This document shows positions 8,935 through 18,032 of a stretch of DNA of 64,000 bases, piece by piece. Position numbers and translations under genes: made by a program. A model generated the notes under the pieces. The model did no database searches, was not told where the DNA came from, and saw only the letters and a program-made list of their open reading frames with translations. Positions within the stretch are counted from its first letter, which is position 1. Each line of letters starts with the position of its first letter. Origin of the DNA: Trichocoleus desertorum ATA4-8-CV12. Its GTDB lineage: Bacteria; Cyanobacteriota; Cyanobacteriia; FACHB-46. The stretch is from assembly GCA_019358975.1 (NCBI GenBank), contig JAHHIL010000018.1, positions 1-64,000 on the forward strand, read 5' to 3'.

Positions 8935-9678
8935 TTATTCAGCAGTAGCCATTTCGGTGCTGCCACGACCGCGACGACGAGTGAGCGTGTTGAACAGCAT
9001 CACCCCGATCGCCTTGATCAGGTTACCTTCTAGTTCATTGAACAGCTTCATGTTCATGCCAAAAGCTGAATTAGCTTCCTCAACAATCCGATCAGCTGTC
9101 GCCTCGTCCACAGGCAACTCATTCATTGCTTGACGGTAAGTATTTTTGAATGCCTTGTCGTCAGCAATATCTGCAAATTCGTAGAACGCGGTGCCCTCAC
9201 TTTCTAGATTCATTGCCCGCTGAGCAATCCCCTTGAGGATTTGACCACCCGAGAGATCACCCAAATAACGAGTGTAAGAGTGCGCCGCTAACAACTCAGG
9301 CTCTGAAGCCGCGATCTCATGAATCCGTTGCACATAAGCTTGAGCGGCAGGCGAAGGAGCCACTTCTTCACGCCAATTGGGGCCGTAGTAGTAGTAAAGA
9401 TCCTTCTCTAAGCTTTCCTGCCGATTTAGCTGGGGAAAGTAGAACTTCGAAACAATCGGATGGTTCTGGAGCCGATCCATTTCCTCTTCGATCGCAGAGT
9501 AAACGAAGTAGAGATTGGCGACCAGCTTCCGGTAAGAAGTTTTCTCAACAACTCCCTTCAAAAAGCACTTTACGAAGCCGACGTTCTCAGCCATAGTGTG
9601 GGCTTTTTTAGTGCCCTCACGAAGTTTGGTTGCTAAATTACCGTTGCCCTCTAAATTGGTAGCGACAGTACTGGTCAT
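8935..9678 (-). CDS. ho1: heme oxygenase (biliverdin-producing, ferredoxin-dependent)
   Basis: The protein is 247 residues, close to the family's usual length of about 240. The proximal heme ligand is His27 in KKAHTMAENV. The distal helix motif YLGDLSGGQILKG lies at about residues 147-159. The enzyme opens heme to biliverdin IX-alpha using ferredoxin, releasing CO and iron. PcyA at 41625 would take biliverdin on to phycocyanobilin for phycobilisomes and phytochromes. It is monocistronic, with about 330 bases upstream before purE. The C-terminal tail (TRRRGRGSTEMATAE) is variable in this family. Confidence 0.96.
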   Translation of the reverse strand: MTSTVATNLEGNGNLATKLREGTKKAHTMAENVGFVKCFLKGVVEKTSYRKLVANLYFVYSAIEEEMDRLQNHPIVSKFYFPQLNRQESLEKDLYYYYGPNWREEVAPSPAAQAYVQRIHEIAASEPELLAAHSYTRYLGDLSGGQILKGIAQRAMNLESEGTAFYEFADIADDKAFKNTYRQAMNELPVDEATADRIVEEANSAFGMNMKLFNELEGNLIKAIGVMLFNTLTRRRGRGSTEMATAE

Positions 9679-10008
9679 ACTAAATATCCTGCTAAATTTC
9701 CCAACACTAAAGTTGTTTGCTGGAATGGCGATCCTTACGGAAACCTAAAAACCACCTAAATCGTTACAGTAGACCGATTTGATGAGAGTTTGTGTTAAAT
9801 ATTCTGAAGCTCTGTTACGTCAGAGCCACCAAAAGCCTCAGTGAGCCGAAATTCATCCGCATTCAATCCATTACATCACAAGCCGCGCTGCTAGTTATTA
9901 AAAAATGTAAGCAGACTGAGCTATTTCGATACATTTTTTCAGGAGGAAGGATAAGGGAGAGAGCGAGGGAGGAGAGAAGCAGGATGAAAAAAGAAAGAGG
10001 AAAGAAGA
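9679..10008. other. intergenic region upstream of heme oxygenase
   Basis: The 330-base gap should hold the ho1 promoter, although I found no strong -10/-35 pair. Positions 9943-10005 form a purine-rich stretch of AGGAGGAAGGATAAGGG type, similar in composition to the purine-rich insert inside mfd (53150-53220). The open frame across this stretch is low complexity, and I do not call it a gene. Confidence 0.5.
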
Positions 10009-10527
10009 TTACATTTCTTTGAGATATTGTTGATAGCCGACTTGGTCTAACTTGGCTTGTTTCTCCATCACCATATCCTTGAGAGATTGGCGATATTGCT
10101 GAACTTGCTCTAGCAATGTGGGATTGGAGGTAGCGAGGATTTGCACGGCTAATAGTCCAGCGTTTTTGGCATTGCCGATCGCAACGGTAGCCACAGGAAT
10201 TCCGGCGGGCATTTGCACAATAGAGTAGAGCGAATCTACACCTTGGAGATTGCGGGTAGCCACCGGAACCCCAATTACGGGTAAAGGAGTGAGAGAGGCG
10301 ACCATTCCTGGTAAGTGAGCGGCTCCCCCTGCTCCAGCGATGATGACTTTAATTCCGCGTGAGTGGGCTTGCTGGGCATATTCCACCATGCGTTCTGGGG
10401 TGCGGTGGGCTGAGACGATGCCAACTTCGTAAGGCACACCGAATTCTTCGCAAACAGCGATCGCAGCTTGCATGGTGGGCAAATCGGAATCACTGCCCAT
10501 GATGATGCCAACTAAAGGTTGAGTCAT
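10009..10527 (-). CDS. purE: N5-carboxyaminoimidazole ribonucleotide mutase
   Basis: PurE class I converts N5-CAIR to CAIR in purine synthesis. I chose the ATG at 10527, which gives 172 residues beginning [17 protein letters not shown], because the frame upstream is low-complexity and outside the family. Visible motifs are GSDSDLPTM (phosphate and substrate binding), SAHRTPERM with the catalytic His, and [11 protein letters not shown]. Length and motifs are normal. It is divergent from nagA, with an 80-base AT-rich spacer carrying 'gatttggatttgagattttgg' short repeats. Confidence 0.95.
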   Translation of the reverse strand: MTQPLVGIIMGSDSDLPTMQAAIAVCEEFGVPYEVGIVSAHRTPERMVEYAQQAHSRGIKVIIAGAGGAAHLPGMVASLTPLPVIGVPVATRNLQGVDSLYSIVQMPAGIPVATVAIGNAKNAGLLAVQILATSNPTLLEQVQQYRQSLKDMVMEKQAKLDQVGYQQYLKEM

Positions 10528-10606
10528 TGAGATTTGGATTTGAGATTTTGGATTTTGGATTAAGTTAGAACTTGCAGTTTCAGTGTTGCAACTCTCAATC
10601 CAGCAC

Positions 10607-11821
10607 ATGGATATTATCAAGGCGCGGGTGCCTGGTTACTCAGGAATTCAACATATTCACATTCAAGACGGCGTGATTCAACGGGTGGAGCTAATGGGCC
10701 AATCCGTCGCTGGCGTCATACCCATTCACGAACCCCTGCTAGATGTAAACGAAGACTGGATTTCTCTTGGTGGGATCGATCTACAAATTAATGGGGCTTT
10801 GGGGTTAGCCTTTCCAGACCTCGCTCCAGAGCATTTAGGAAAACTGACTGAAATCTGTCAATTTCTGTGGCAGCAAGGCGTAGATGGTTTTTTCCCCACC
10901 CTTGTCACCACCTCCATCGAGAACATTCAGCGATCGCTCGCCACCATCGCCCAATTCATCGAGCAAATCCAGCCCACGCAAACTAGAGCCGCCCAAATTC
11001 TCGGTGTGCATCTAGAAGGCCCATTCCTCAACCCCGAAAAACGCGGTGCCCACCCTGCCGAATACCTACTGCCCCTCACCGTCGAGCAAGTCAAGCAAGT
11101 CCTCGGCGATTACGCCCACCTCGTCAAAATCATCACCCTGGCCCCCGAACTCGACCCCACCGGAGCCGCGATCGCCTACTTGCAATCCCTCGGCATCACC
11201 GTCAGCCTTGGACACTCCCAAGCTACCGCCACCCAAGCTCAGCAAGCCTTCGCCCAGGGGTCTACAATGGTCACCCACGCCTTCAACGCCATGCCCAGCC
11301 TGCACCACCGCGAACCTGGCCTACTCGGAGCCGCGATCGCTGACCCCCATGTGCAATGTGGCTTCATCGCCGACGGTCAACACGTCTCCCCCATCATGCT
11401 CGACCTCCTGTTACGAGCCAGCCATTACGACCAAGGCTTATTCCTAGTCAGCGACGCCCTCGCCCCCCTTGGCCTCCCCGATGGTACTTACCCCTGGGAT
11501 ACTCGCCAAATCGAAGTCAAACAAGGCACTGCTAGCCTCCCCGACGGCACATTATCTGGGACAACGTTGCCATTGTTGGTTGGGGTGCAGAACTTAGTGA
11601 AATGGGGAATTTGCGATATTGAACAGGCGATCGCCCTAGCCACCACTGCACCCAGACGCGCGATCGGTTGGTGGCAAGAACCCGCAGGAGAACATTGCCC
11701 CTACCGAGGTCAGCCAGCTAGCAACTTGCTGCGATGGGCGATCGATCCTGAAACTCAGAACCTAAGCTGGAAGCGAGTAGAGCAGACCTCTCCCCAACCT
11801 CTCTCCTACAAGAGGAGCTAA
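10607..11821 (+). CDS. nagA: N-acetylglucosamine-6-phosphate deacetylase
   Basis: The protein is about 404 residues from the ATG at 10607; an in-frame GTG at 10583 is less likely. Amidohydrolase-fold landmarks are [26 protein letters not shown], the metal-binding His in LGHSQAT and VTHAFNAM, and the catalytic Asp in [10 protein letters not shown]. It deacetylates GlcNAc-6-P from cell-wall or chitin recycling. The last dozen residues ([11 protein letters not shown]) are encoded by a dispersed repeat (11787-11866), so the natural C-terminus was probably replaced or extended by repeat insertion. nagB is not in the window. Confidence 0.93.
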   Translation: MDIIKARVPGYSGIQHIHIQDGVIQRVELMGQSVAGVIPIHEPLLDVNEDWISLGGIDLQINGALGLAFPDLAPEHLGKLTEICQFLWQQGVDGFFPTLVTTSIENIQRSLATIAQFIEQIQPTQTRAAQILGVHLEGPFLNPEKRGAHPAEYLLPLTVEQVKQVLGDYAHLVKIITLAPELDPTGAAIAYLQSLGITVSLGHSQATATQAQQAFAQGSTMVTHAFNAMPSLHHREPGLLGAAIADPHVQCGFIADGQHVSPIMLDLLLRASHYDQGLFLVSDALAPLGLPDGTYPWDTRQIEVKQGTASLPDGTLSGTTLPLLVGVQNLVKWGICDIEQAIALATTAPRRAIGWWQEPAGEHCPYRGQPASNLLRWAIDPETQNLSWKRVEQTSPQPLSYKRS

Positions 11822-11866
11822 AGAATCTTATCTCCCCTTCCCTTGCAGGGAAGGGGCCGGGGGTTA
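11787..11866 (+). repeat. dispersed GC-rich repeat, family A, copy 1
   Basis: The sequence runs acctctccccaacctctctc, then a spacer, then gggaaggggccgggggttag. It overlaps the 3' end of nagA and supplies its last codons. An inverted copy lies at 13836-13904, so the pair flanks the chlM-to-DUF423 segment. The internal C-tract/G-tract complementarity lets each copy fold into a hairpin, so it may also terminate transcription. Confidence 0.7.
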
Positions 11867-11898
11867 GGTCGCAAAGTTTCTCCCACAGTTAAACTCGT

Positions 11899-11965
11899 CT
11901 GGAGGGGGTCTGGGGGACGCAGCCGTCCCTCAGCGGGAGTTTGAGGGCAGGTGCCCTCAAGGCTC
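11899..11965 (+). repeat. dispersed GC-rich repeat, family B, copy 1
   Basis: The core reads tctggagggggtctggggga and then cgcagccgtccctcagcggg, followed by a gggca...tgccc hairpin. The same order of segments occurs on the opposite strand at 55800-55868 after mfd. No coding capacity is evident. It is probably a small mobile repeat that settles downstream of genes. Confidence 0.7.
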
Positions 11966-12097
11966 GGATTCCCCAATGGTCACCAAAAGCATCAGAGAGC
12001 CGCGATCGCCCGAACCCAAAATTATCACCCCAACAACAAATCATCATAGGATTGAGAACTGTAGTCTGTATGAAACCCAGCAAATAGAACCAAATTT

Positions 12098-12784
12098 ATG
12101 AACGTGGTGGATGATAAAACCGTAGTCCGGGAGTACTTCAACGCAACCGGATTTGACCGCTGGCGACGCATTTACGGCGATGGAGAAGTTAACAAAGTCC
12201 AACTCGACATTCGCATTGGGCATCAACAGACCATTGATCACGTCTTAGGCTGGCTCAAAGCCGACGACAACCTCTCACAAATCACCGTATGCGACGCAGG
12301 CTGCGGGGTTGGTAGCCTCAGCATCCCCTTGGCTGAAGCAGGCGCTAAAGTCTTCAGCAGCGACATTTCCGAAAAAATGGTTGAAGAAGCCAAAGACAGA
12401 GCTGCCTCCGAGCTAGGCCAAACCACCAACCCCACCTTCAGCGTTCAAGACCTAGAAAGTCTGAGCGGTAAGTATCACACCGTCATCTGCCTGGACGTGC
12501 TGATTCATTACCCCCAAGAGAAAGCCGCTGACATGATCGCCTATCTCAGCTCTCTGGCAGACTCTCGCTTGATTCTCAGCTTTGCCCCCAAAACCCTCGC
12601 CTACAGCTTGCTGAAAAAAATTGGCGACTTCTTCCCTGGCCCCAGCAAAGCCACCCGTGCCTACCTGCATCGGGAAGCAGACGTAGTAAAAATCCTAGAA
12701 GCCAACGGCTGGAAAATTGAGCGCAACGCCATGACCAAAACCCGCTTCTACTTCTCCCGCCTCCTGGAAGCCGTGAAAAAATAA
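12098..12784 (+). CDS. chlM: magnesium-protoporphyrin IX methyltransferase
   Basis: ChlM methylates the C13 propionate of Mg-protoporphyrin IX using SAM, the step after Mg-chelatase in chlorophyll synthesis. The 228-residue protein begins with the family N-terminus VVREYFNATGFDRWRRIYG, has the SAM-binding glycine motif CDAGCGVGSLSIPLA at about residues 65-80 and a second motif VICLDVLIHYP at about 127-137. Length is normal. It stands alone between repeat-rich spacers. The GUN4-domain protein about 3.7 kb downstream belongs to a family that binds the same porphyrins. Confidence 0.95.
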   Translation: MNVVDDKTVVREYFNATGFDRWRRIYGDGEVNKVQLDIRIGHQQTIDHVLGWLKADDNLSQITVCDAGCGVGSLSIPLAEAGAKVFSSDISEKMVEEAKDRAASELGQTTNPTFSVQDLESLSGKYHTVICLDVLIHYPQEKAADMIAYLSSLADSRLILSFAPKTLAYSLLKKIGDFFPGPSKATRAYLHREADVVKILEANGWKIERNAMTKTRFYFSRLLEAVKK

Positions 12785-12941
12785 GCTGCAAAATTCGACA
12801 GCCTCAAGATTCGATAAATTCAGAGGCAAGGGCGATCGCGACAGGCTAGAATCTCGGCTAGCGCGATCGCCTCATGTTGTAAGCCGAAATGATCAGTGCC
12901 TGCGGTACAATCTCGGCAAACTTGCAGACTCACTCATCGTC

Positions 12942-13409
12942 ATGAAACTGCTTCAAAAATTAGCAGCTGGATTCTTGCTCACTTGGGGATTGTTGTTTCT
13001 CATCGTTCCTGTGGCAGTGCTGCCCGACAAAAACGCTTCTCAGGAAGATCGAGATTCTGCAATCGGTTGTCTAGTAGGCGGCATCCCCATTACGGCCTGG
13101 GGGGCTTGGTTAACTTGGGGACTGTATCGACAACGCCAGAAGGAAGAACGCGATCGCCTGCAAGCAATCTTTTATCATCTACTCAAGCAAGGCCACGGCT
13201 CTGTCACTGTTTTGGAGTTAGCGATGGAGGCTAAACTTTCTGGAGCAGACGCGAAACAGTATTTAGATGCCAAGGCGAGGGAGTTTGGAGCCACGTTTGA
13301 TGTCACCGATCGCGGCAGTATTGCCTATGAGTTTGACCTGAAAGCCGTGAGTTTGTTGGAGGCTGGTTCAATCCCACTCAACTCAGACCACTGGCGATCG
13401 CTCCAGTAA
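12942..13409 (+). CDS. hypothetical two-helix membrane protein
   Basis: The 155-residue protein has two predicted transmembrane helices (about 7-29 and 44-64) separated by a short loop, followed by a charged segment RQRQKEERDRL and a compact soluble domain of about 80 residues (LLKQGHGSVTVLELAMEAKL...). The start of that domain has the look of a winged-helix or DprA-like fold (SVTVLELA followed by a helix), but I do not recognise a family. It lies 46 bases upstream of the DUF423 gene on the same strand, so the two may be cotranscribed. Confidence 0.6.
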   Translation: MKLLQKLAAGFLLTWGLLFLIVPVAVLPDKNASQEDRDSAIGCLVGGIPITAWGAWLTWGLYRQRQKEERDRLQAIFYHLLKQGHGSVTVLELAMEAKLSGADAKQYLDAKAREFGATFDVTDRGSIAYEFDLKAVSLLEAGSIPLNSDHWRSLQ

Positions 13410-13455
13410 GCCAAGCTCGCTAGCATGAAGCGTAGATGTGTTTGAGAGGATTGGC

Positions 13456-13833
13456 ATGGTTCGTATCTTTTTGGCGATCGCGGCAATTTTGGCAGGTTTA
13501 GCAGTGGCGGCGGGAGCATTTGCGTCTCACGCTTTGCGAGATAAGTTGAGCGATCGGGCTTTGGAGATTTTTGAGACGGCTTCGCGCTACCAGATGTATC
13601 ATGCGTTGGCTTTGTTGTTGGTGGCGGTGCTGCTGGCTCAGGTGGCGATACCCTCTACTTTATTGCACATAGCAGGTTATGCGTTTCTGACAGGGATTGT
13701 GCTGTTTTCTGGCAGTTTATATGCGTTGAGTCTTTCTGGGGTGAAGTGGCTGGGCGCGATTACTCCTCTCGGTGGGGTGGCGTTTTTGATTGGCTGGGGA
13801 TGTGTGGCGGCGGCAGCTTGGAGTTTTAAGTAA
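13456..13833 (+). CDS. DUF423 (YgdD/TMEM256-like) small membrane protein
   Basis: The 125-residue protein has four hydrophobic helices and family hallmarks GAFASHALRD near residue 20 and ASRYQMYHALALL near residue 45. I chose the ATG at 13456 because GAGAGGA lies five bases upstream; the upstream GTG at 13438 has no such site. DUF423 proteins are widespread inner-membrane proteins of unknown function. It follows the two-helix membrane protein in the same direction. Confidence 0.88.
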   Translation: MVRIFLAIAAILAGLAVAAGAFASHALRDKLSDRALEIFETASRYQMYHALALLLVAVLLAQVAIPSTLLHIAGYAFLTGIVLFSGSLYALSLSGVKWLGAITPLGGVAFLIGWGCVAAAAWSFK

Positions 13834-13835
13834 CC

Positions 13836-13904
13836 TAACCCCTCAGTCCCCTTCCCTAAAAAACTCCCCTCGCCTCGTAGGAGAGGGGCTGGGGGAGAGG
13901 TTCT
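13836..13904 (-). repeat. dispersed GC-rich repeat, family A, copy 2
   Basis: This is the inverted copy of the repeat at 11787-11866, sharing the acctctcccc, ctctcctac and gggaagggg...ggggttagg blocks when read on the minus strand. It lies between the convergent DUF423 gene and yebC and may serve as their shared terminator. Confidence 0.65.
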
Positions 13905-14720
13905 TCAAGCCATCGTCAACGACATTAGCTCCTCGGCCATCTCGAAGTTGGCGGTGACGTTCTGGACATCATCGGAGTCTTCTAGGGCATCCATCAGTTT
14001 CAGGAGCGATCGCGCTTGATCGGGGTCGGTGACTTCCATCGTGTTGTTGGGCATCCAGCGCAGTTCGGCTTGTTGGATGTGGTAGCCCTTGTCTTTCAGC
14101 ACTTGGGTAAGGTTCTCCAAGTTGGCGACTTCGGTGAACACTTCTGCGCCCTCAACTTCATCAACTTGCGTTAGCTCGTAAAATTCGGCTCCACCTTCAA
14201 GGGAGGCTTCTAGCAAGGCATCTTCATCAATTTGGCTGCTGGTGGCGTTGCGATTGCGTTTCCGTCCTTCTTCGGCTGGGGCAGCAGTGAGGGTAACGAC
14301 GCCTTTTTGGTCAAACATCCAGCTCACACAGCCAGTTTCGCCTAAGTTGCCGCCATTTTTACTAAAGGCTTCGCGCATGTCGGCAGCGGTGCGGTTGCGG
14401 TTATCGGTCAAGGCTTCGATCAGTACTGCCACACCCCCAGGGCCATAGCCTTCGTAGCGAATGGCTTCTAAGGCGGCGTTGTCGGGGCCGAGTTTACCTG
14501 CTCCTTTGGCGATCGCCCGATCAATGTTGTCGTTGGGGATTCCAGCGGCTTTAGCTTTCTCGATCGCGGTACGAAGTTGGAAATTGCCGTTGGGGTCGGG
14601 CACGCCACTTCTGGCTGCTACAATAATCTCTCGCGAGATTTTAGTGAAGACTTTGCCCTTCACTGCATCGACTCTGGCTTTTTGGCGCTTGATATTGGCC
14701 CACTTACTATGTCCTGCCAT
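13905..14720 (-). CDS. YebC/PmpR-family protein
   Basis: The protein is 271 residues; the family is usually about 240-250. It starts [27 protein letters not shown], the diagnostic N-terminus, followed by [16 protein letters not shown] and [11 protein letters not shown] charged insert ([17 protein letters not shown], about residues 152-168) explains the extra length. Family members were described as DNA-binding regulators (PmpR), and more recent work assigns some of them a role in relieving ribosome stalling on proline stretches. I cannot tell which applies here. Confidence 0.93.
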   Translation of the reverse strand: MAGHSKWANIKRQKARVDAVKGKVFTKISREIIVAARSGVPDPNGNFQLRTAIEKAKAAGIPNDNIDRAIAKGAGKLGPDNAALEAIRYEGYGPGGVAVLIEALTDNRNRTAADMREAFSKNGGNLGETGCVSWMFDQKGVVTLTAAPAEEGRKRNRNATSSQIDEDALLEASLEGGAEFYELTQVDEVEGAEVFTEVANLENLTQVLKDKGYHIQQAELRWMPNNTMEVTDPDQARSLLKLMDALEDSDDVQNVTANFEMAEELMSLTMA

Positions 14721-14840
14721 AAAGAGGTGAGGTCAGACTGAAACCGTTAAAACTGCAATTGGATTGACTAGCATCGATGTTAGCAGAGGCTTTGCATCCA
14801 CTACATTAGTTAGGTTGAGCGATCGCAACATCAAAAAGCT

Positions 14841-16232
14841 ATGAATAGAGCGTGGAGGCAGTGCTTACAGGGAAGCTGGCAATCAACAGGGGTGAGAAAT
14901 CTCATCGTGATTGCGCTCCTACTGCTGAGCATATTGGGGTGGTTTGACTGGACTACATCTGCGATCGCCGCTCCTCAGGTGACACATCTGGCACTGTGGC
15001 AAGGGGTAAACCCACCTCCCAATCGTGATGTGTTACAGAAACTGGTCGATCGATTTAATCAAACTCACACTGATATCCAGGTTGACTCAATTTATGTCGG
15101 GCAACCGGATGAGCAGATGCCCAAGATTCTCGCGGCTGTGGTGGGGAATTCAGCCCCGGACATGCTCTGGTTTGCCCCGATGATTACGGGGCAGTTGGTG
15201 GAGTTGGATGCGATTCGGCCTCTAGAGCCGTTGTTGGATCAGTCTCCTTTACGTGAGCAAATTGCGCCGACTCTGTTCGAGACAATGGAGTTGGAAAACC
15301 ATCTCTGGTCGATTCCCTTTGGCACCAACAATGTCGGTATTTTCTATCGACCGAGTTTGTTTGAAGCCGCTGGTATTACCCAACTGCCCAAAACCTGGGA
15401 GGAGTTGCGGCAAGTCGCGCAGACTTTAACTCGCGACACCGATGGCGATCGCCGCATTGACCAACATGGCATTCTCCTACCATTGGGGAAAGGTGAGTGG
15501 ACAGTATTTAACTGGTTACCGTTTATGTGGAGTGGAGGCGGAGAACTCACAACTACAGGTCAAGCTGATCCATCTGCGGTTAACTTAGCAAACTCAGGGG
15601 CGATCGCGGCTTTGCAATTGTGGAGAGACTTGCTAGACGATGGTTCTGCTGTTTTATCTCTCCCAGAACGCGGCTATGAACTAGATGGTTTTCTCGCAGG
15701 CAAAGTCGCCATGCAACTCTCTGGCCCCTGGACGCTGGGCCAACTGCAAGCTACCGGAGTCGATTTCGGCGTCATTCCCATCCCTATTGGAGATAAACAG
15801 GCAACGGCGAGCGGGGGAGAAAACCTATTTATTTTCAAAACCACACCAGAGCGAGAACGTGCGGCTTTTACGTTTGCAGAATATGTGTTGAGTGAGGAAT
15901 TCCAAACGCAATGGGCTTTAGGAACAGGCTATCTACCCACTAATCTTGAGGCTCGGCAAAATCCCACCTATCAACAATTTGTCGCCCAACAACCTGGGGT
16001 CAGCGTATTCTTAGAACAAGCTCCCTACGGGCGATCGCGACCGATTTTCTTTGGATACAATCGTGTCTCTGAGCATTTGGGACGGGCGATCGAAGCTGTA
16101 TTATTAGGCAAAAGCACTCCCGAAATAGCTCTGACAGAAGCACAACGCAGACTCAATTTAGTGTTTGGCAAGTTTGAGATAGAAGGAATGCGATCGCCAG
16201 CAGAGCAACAGCCAAACCTGCATATCAAGTAA
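14841..16232 (+). CDS. ABC transporter extracellular solute-binding protein, sugar type (family 1)
   Basis: The 463-residue protein has an N-terminal hydrophobic signal (about 20-45, ending near AIAAPQ) and a MalE/UgpB-like fold: ALWQGVNPPP, then LVDRFNQTHTDIQVD, APDMLWFAPM, WSIPFGTNNVGIFYRPSLFEAAGI and LSGPWTLGQ. No lipobox Cys is evident. It would bind a sugar or oligosaccharide in the periplasm. No permease or ATPase gene is adjacent, so it is an orphan binding protein whose membrane partners are elsewhere. A HIP1 site lies 20 bases before the start codon. Confidence 0.85.
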   Translation: MNRAWRQCLQGSWQSTGVRNLIVIALLLLSILGWFDWTTSAIAAPQVTHLALWQGVNPPPNRDVLQKLVDRFNQTHTDIQVDSIYVGQPDEQMPKILAAVVGNSAPDMLWFAPMITGQLVELDAIRPLEPLLDQSPLREQIAPTLFETMELENHLWSIPFGTNNVGIFYRPSLFEAAGITQLPKTWEELRQVAQTLTRDTDGDRRIDQHGILLPLGKGEWTVFNWLPFMWSGGGELTTTGQADPSAVNLANSGAIAALQLWRDLLDDGSAVLSLPERGYELDGFLAGKVAMQLSGPWTLGQLQATGVDFGVIPIPIGDKQATASGGENLFIFKTTPERERAAFTFAEYVLSEEFQTQWALGTGYLPTNLEARQNPTYQQFVAQQPGVSVFLEQAPYGRSRPIFFGYNRVSEHLGRAIEAVLLGKSTPEIALTEAQRRLNLVFGKFEIEGMRSPAEQQPNLHIK

Positions 16233-16360
16233 TTGTGAATTTCCTTGCAAGACACTGTTTTGAAGCGGTCAACGAAAAAATCGCAGGTTAGGTTAGTGCT
16301 GAGGCTACGCTTGGGTATCTTAAGCAGGAGCAAAGCCTCAAATCTCTACTCAACTAAGAC

Positions 16361-16492
16361 ATGTTGCCAAATCAAAACAGTTTTGTGGCTATTGACAGCA
16401 GTGGTCAAATCCGTGTTTCGGCCCAATCAGTAGCAGAAGCCAAAATTGCGATCAAAGAACGAGTTGAAATGTACATCGTCAAAAACTCATAA
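16361..16492 (+). CDS. small 43-residue protein upstream of the J/GUN4 gene
   Basis: An ATG at 16361 opens a short frame of 43 codons ending TAA at 16492, 17 bases before the J-domain gene. It reads as a compact beta-strand plus helix (FVAIDSSGQIRVSA, then AEAKIAIKERVEMYIV) with balanced composition, unlike random sequence. The short gap suggests cotranscription. There is no strong ribosome-binding site and I do not know a family. Confidence 0.45.
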   Translation: MLPNQNSFVAIDSSGQIRVSAQSVAEAKIAIKERVEMYIVKNS

Positions 16493-16509
16493 CTTAGTAG
16501 AAACTAGCT

Positions 16510-17295
16510 ATGAACCCAAGCGTTGTACATTATCAAACTCTTGAAGTTGAGCCAGGGGCATCTCAAGCTGAAATTAAACAAGCTTATAGAGATTTAGCCG
16601 TAGTTTGGCATCCCGATCGTTTTACTGATAACCCTAGACTCCGTGAAAAGGCAGAAGAAAAGCTCAAACAAATTAATGCTGCCTACGAAATTCTTAAATC
16701 CGCACCACCCCAAGCTTCCCAGGAGAAAGTACAAACCAAACCGGAACAAACAGTAAAAGTTAAACAGGAAAAGAAAGCAGAAGTTAAGCAAGAGCCATCG
16801 ATTGAGATTCCTCAAAGCTGCAAGAAGTTGCAAGAGTTTCTTCAAGCAAGGAAATTGAAAGAAGCTGATCTAGAAACTAAAAGACTTTTGTTAGAGTTGA
16901 CAGGCAGAACCAAAGAAGGTTGGATGCGCCCCGAAGACATTAGGGGTATATCTGGACAATCTCTCGCTGCCATTGATAAACTTTGGGCTCAAGCTAGTAA
17001 TGGTCGCTTCGGGCTGAGTATTCAAAGTAGAGTTTGGGAGAAGCTGGGATGTGTTTCTTCCCCAGATACTTCTATGCAGACCTTGAGTGAAAACAAGTTT
17101 GGTCAATATGTGCACTGGCGGGTCAATGGCACTTGGCTATCTCCGTGGGATTCCTTCAATTACAGTTTTCAGGCTCCTCTGGGTAGCTTGCCTAGAGAAT
17201 ATATGTTCGCGCTGAGTGGTTGGTGGAGCTACTCCAAAGGCTGGACAGGTTATTTGTTACTGAGATTTGACGCTCTCTTTCCGAAGCCTAAATAG
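16510..17295 (+). CDS. J-domain/GUN4-domain fusion protein
   Basis: The 261-residue protein starts with a DnaJ J-domain (about 5-65) containing the HPD tripeptide in VVWHPDRF. A Lys/Glu/Gln-rich linker (about 72-98) follows, then a GUN4 domain (about 100-258). GUN4 hallmarks are [37 protein letters not shown] and the C-terminal LPREYMF. GUN4 binds protoporphyrin IX and Mg-protoporphyrin and activates Mg-chelatase; J-domains recruit and stimulate Hsp70. The fusion suggests a porphyrin- or stress-responsive co-chaperone, but that is inference. It is not the stand-alone Gun4 of chlorophyll synthesis, so it should not be named gun4. Confidence 0.85.
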   Translation: MNPSVVHYQTLEVEPGASQAEIKQAYRDLAVVWHPDRFTDNPRLREKAEEKLKQINAAYEILKSAPPQASQEKVQTKPEQTVKVKQEKKAEVKQEPSIEIPQSCKKLQEFLQARKLKEADLETKRLLLELTGRTKEGWMRPEDIRGISGQSLAAIDKLWAQASNGRFGLSIQSRVWEKLGCVSSPDTSMQTLSENKFGQYVHWRVNGTWLSPWDSFNYSFQAPLGSLPREYMFALSGWWSYSKGWTGYLLLRFDALFPKPK

Positions 17296-17356
17296 TGTAG
17301 AGAGATAGATGCTGCTCTCGGTTGTCGTGTCAGGAGCGATCGCACTACCGCATTGT

Positions 17357-17890
17357 CTATTCTTGAAGTCTCTGTCTTTTGTAAACCACTGGAATTGCGA
17401 TCGCCATCAACATCACCAGGTTGGCAGTCCAAAATAGGACAACACCGCTAAAGCCAACCCATGCAAAACGGGGCAATGATAGTTGGGTGAATCCATCCAG
17501 TAATTGCCATAACCGAAAAGCAGTGTAGCAAAAGCCAATAGGCACCACAACACTAGGAACTAACCATTGGCTGAACACGCGCTCCGAGATTAGCTGCACC
17601 GCAACGACTAGTAAGTAACTCCCCCAGAACATCAATGCAGCAGGTTGCCCCCAAGACTGGACACATAAGGCGATCGGCAATAAAACCCCAACCACTAAGG
17701 CTAGCTTGACCCACCCCCACAGAAATGACCATTGCTGTTCACTAAATCCAATTTCTGCTGAAAAGGGGAGACGTTGGGCTTTAACACCAAAGCCGTAGGC
17801 GATCGCTAGGCTGGTTATAACCAGAATAAAAAGCGTAATAACTAGTCCGTTATTAGCTGCCACAACTCCTTCTGCATTAGCCTTCAGCAT
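17357..17890 (-). CDS. hypothetical polytopic membrane protein
   Basis: The 177-residue protein has about five hydrophobic helices (near 14-35, 58-79, 84-101, 108-129 and 145-167), short polar loops and a basic C-terminus (VYKRQRLQE) expected in the cytoplasm. It is not recognised. It converges with the J/GUN4 gene, and nothing in the context points to a job. Confidence 0.6.
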   Translation of the reverse strand: MLKANAEGVVAANNGLVITLFILVITSLAIAYGFGVKAQRLPFSAEIGFSEQQWSFLWGWVKLALVVGVLLPIALCVQSWGQPAALMFWGSYLLVVAVQLISERVFSQWLVPSVVVPIGFCYTAFRLWQLLDGFTQLSLPRFAWVGFSGVVLFWTANLVMLMAIAIPVVYKRQRLQE

Positions 17891-18032
17891 AATTTCTTTA
17901 GATGTTGAGCCTTAATCCTAACTAAGCCAAGGTAGCTTTCTGAAGGGATATGTTTCAATCAACCAAAGAGAGATGTATAACAATTAAAAGCTGTGAGGCT
18001 TCAGGCAAAAGGTGAGTCGAATTGTAGCTACC

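Noticed and set aside
9792-10022. 76-codon frame upstream of ho1
   Set aside because: The end is a purine-rich low-complexity run (RERAREERSRMKKERGKK), typical of repeat DNA, not a protein.
16245-16433. 62-codon frame before the J/GUN4 gene
   Set aside because: It overlaps the more plausible 43-codon frame and has no initiation signal or protein-like pattern.
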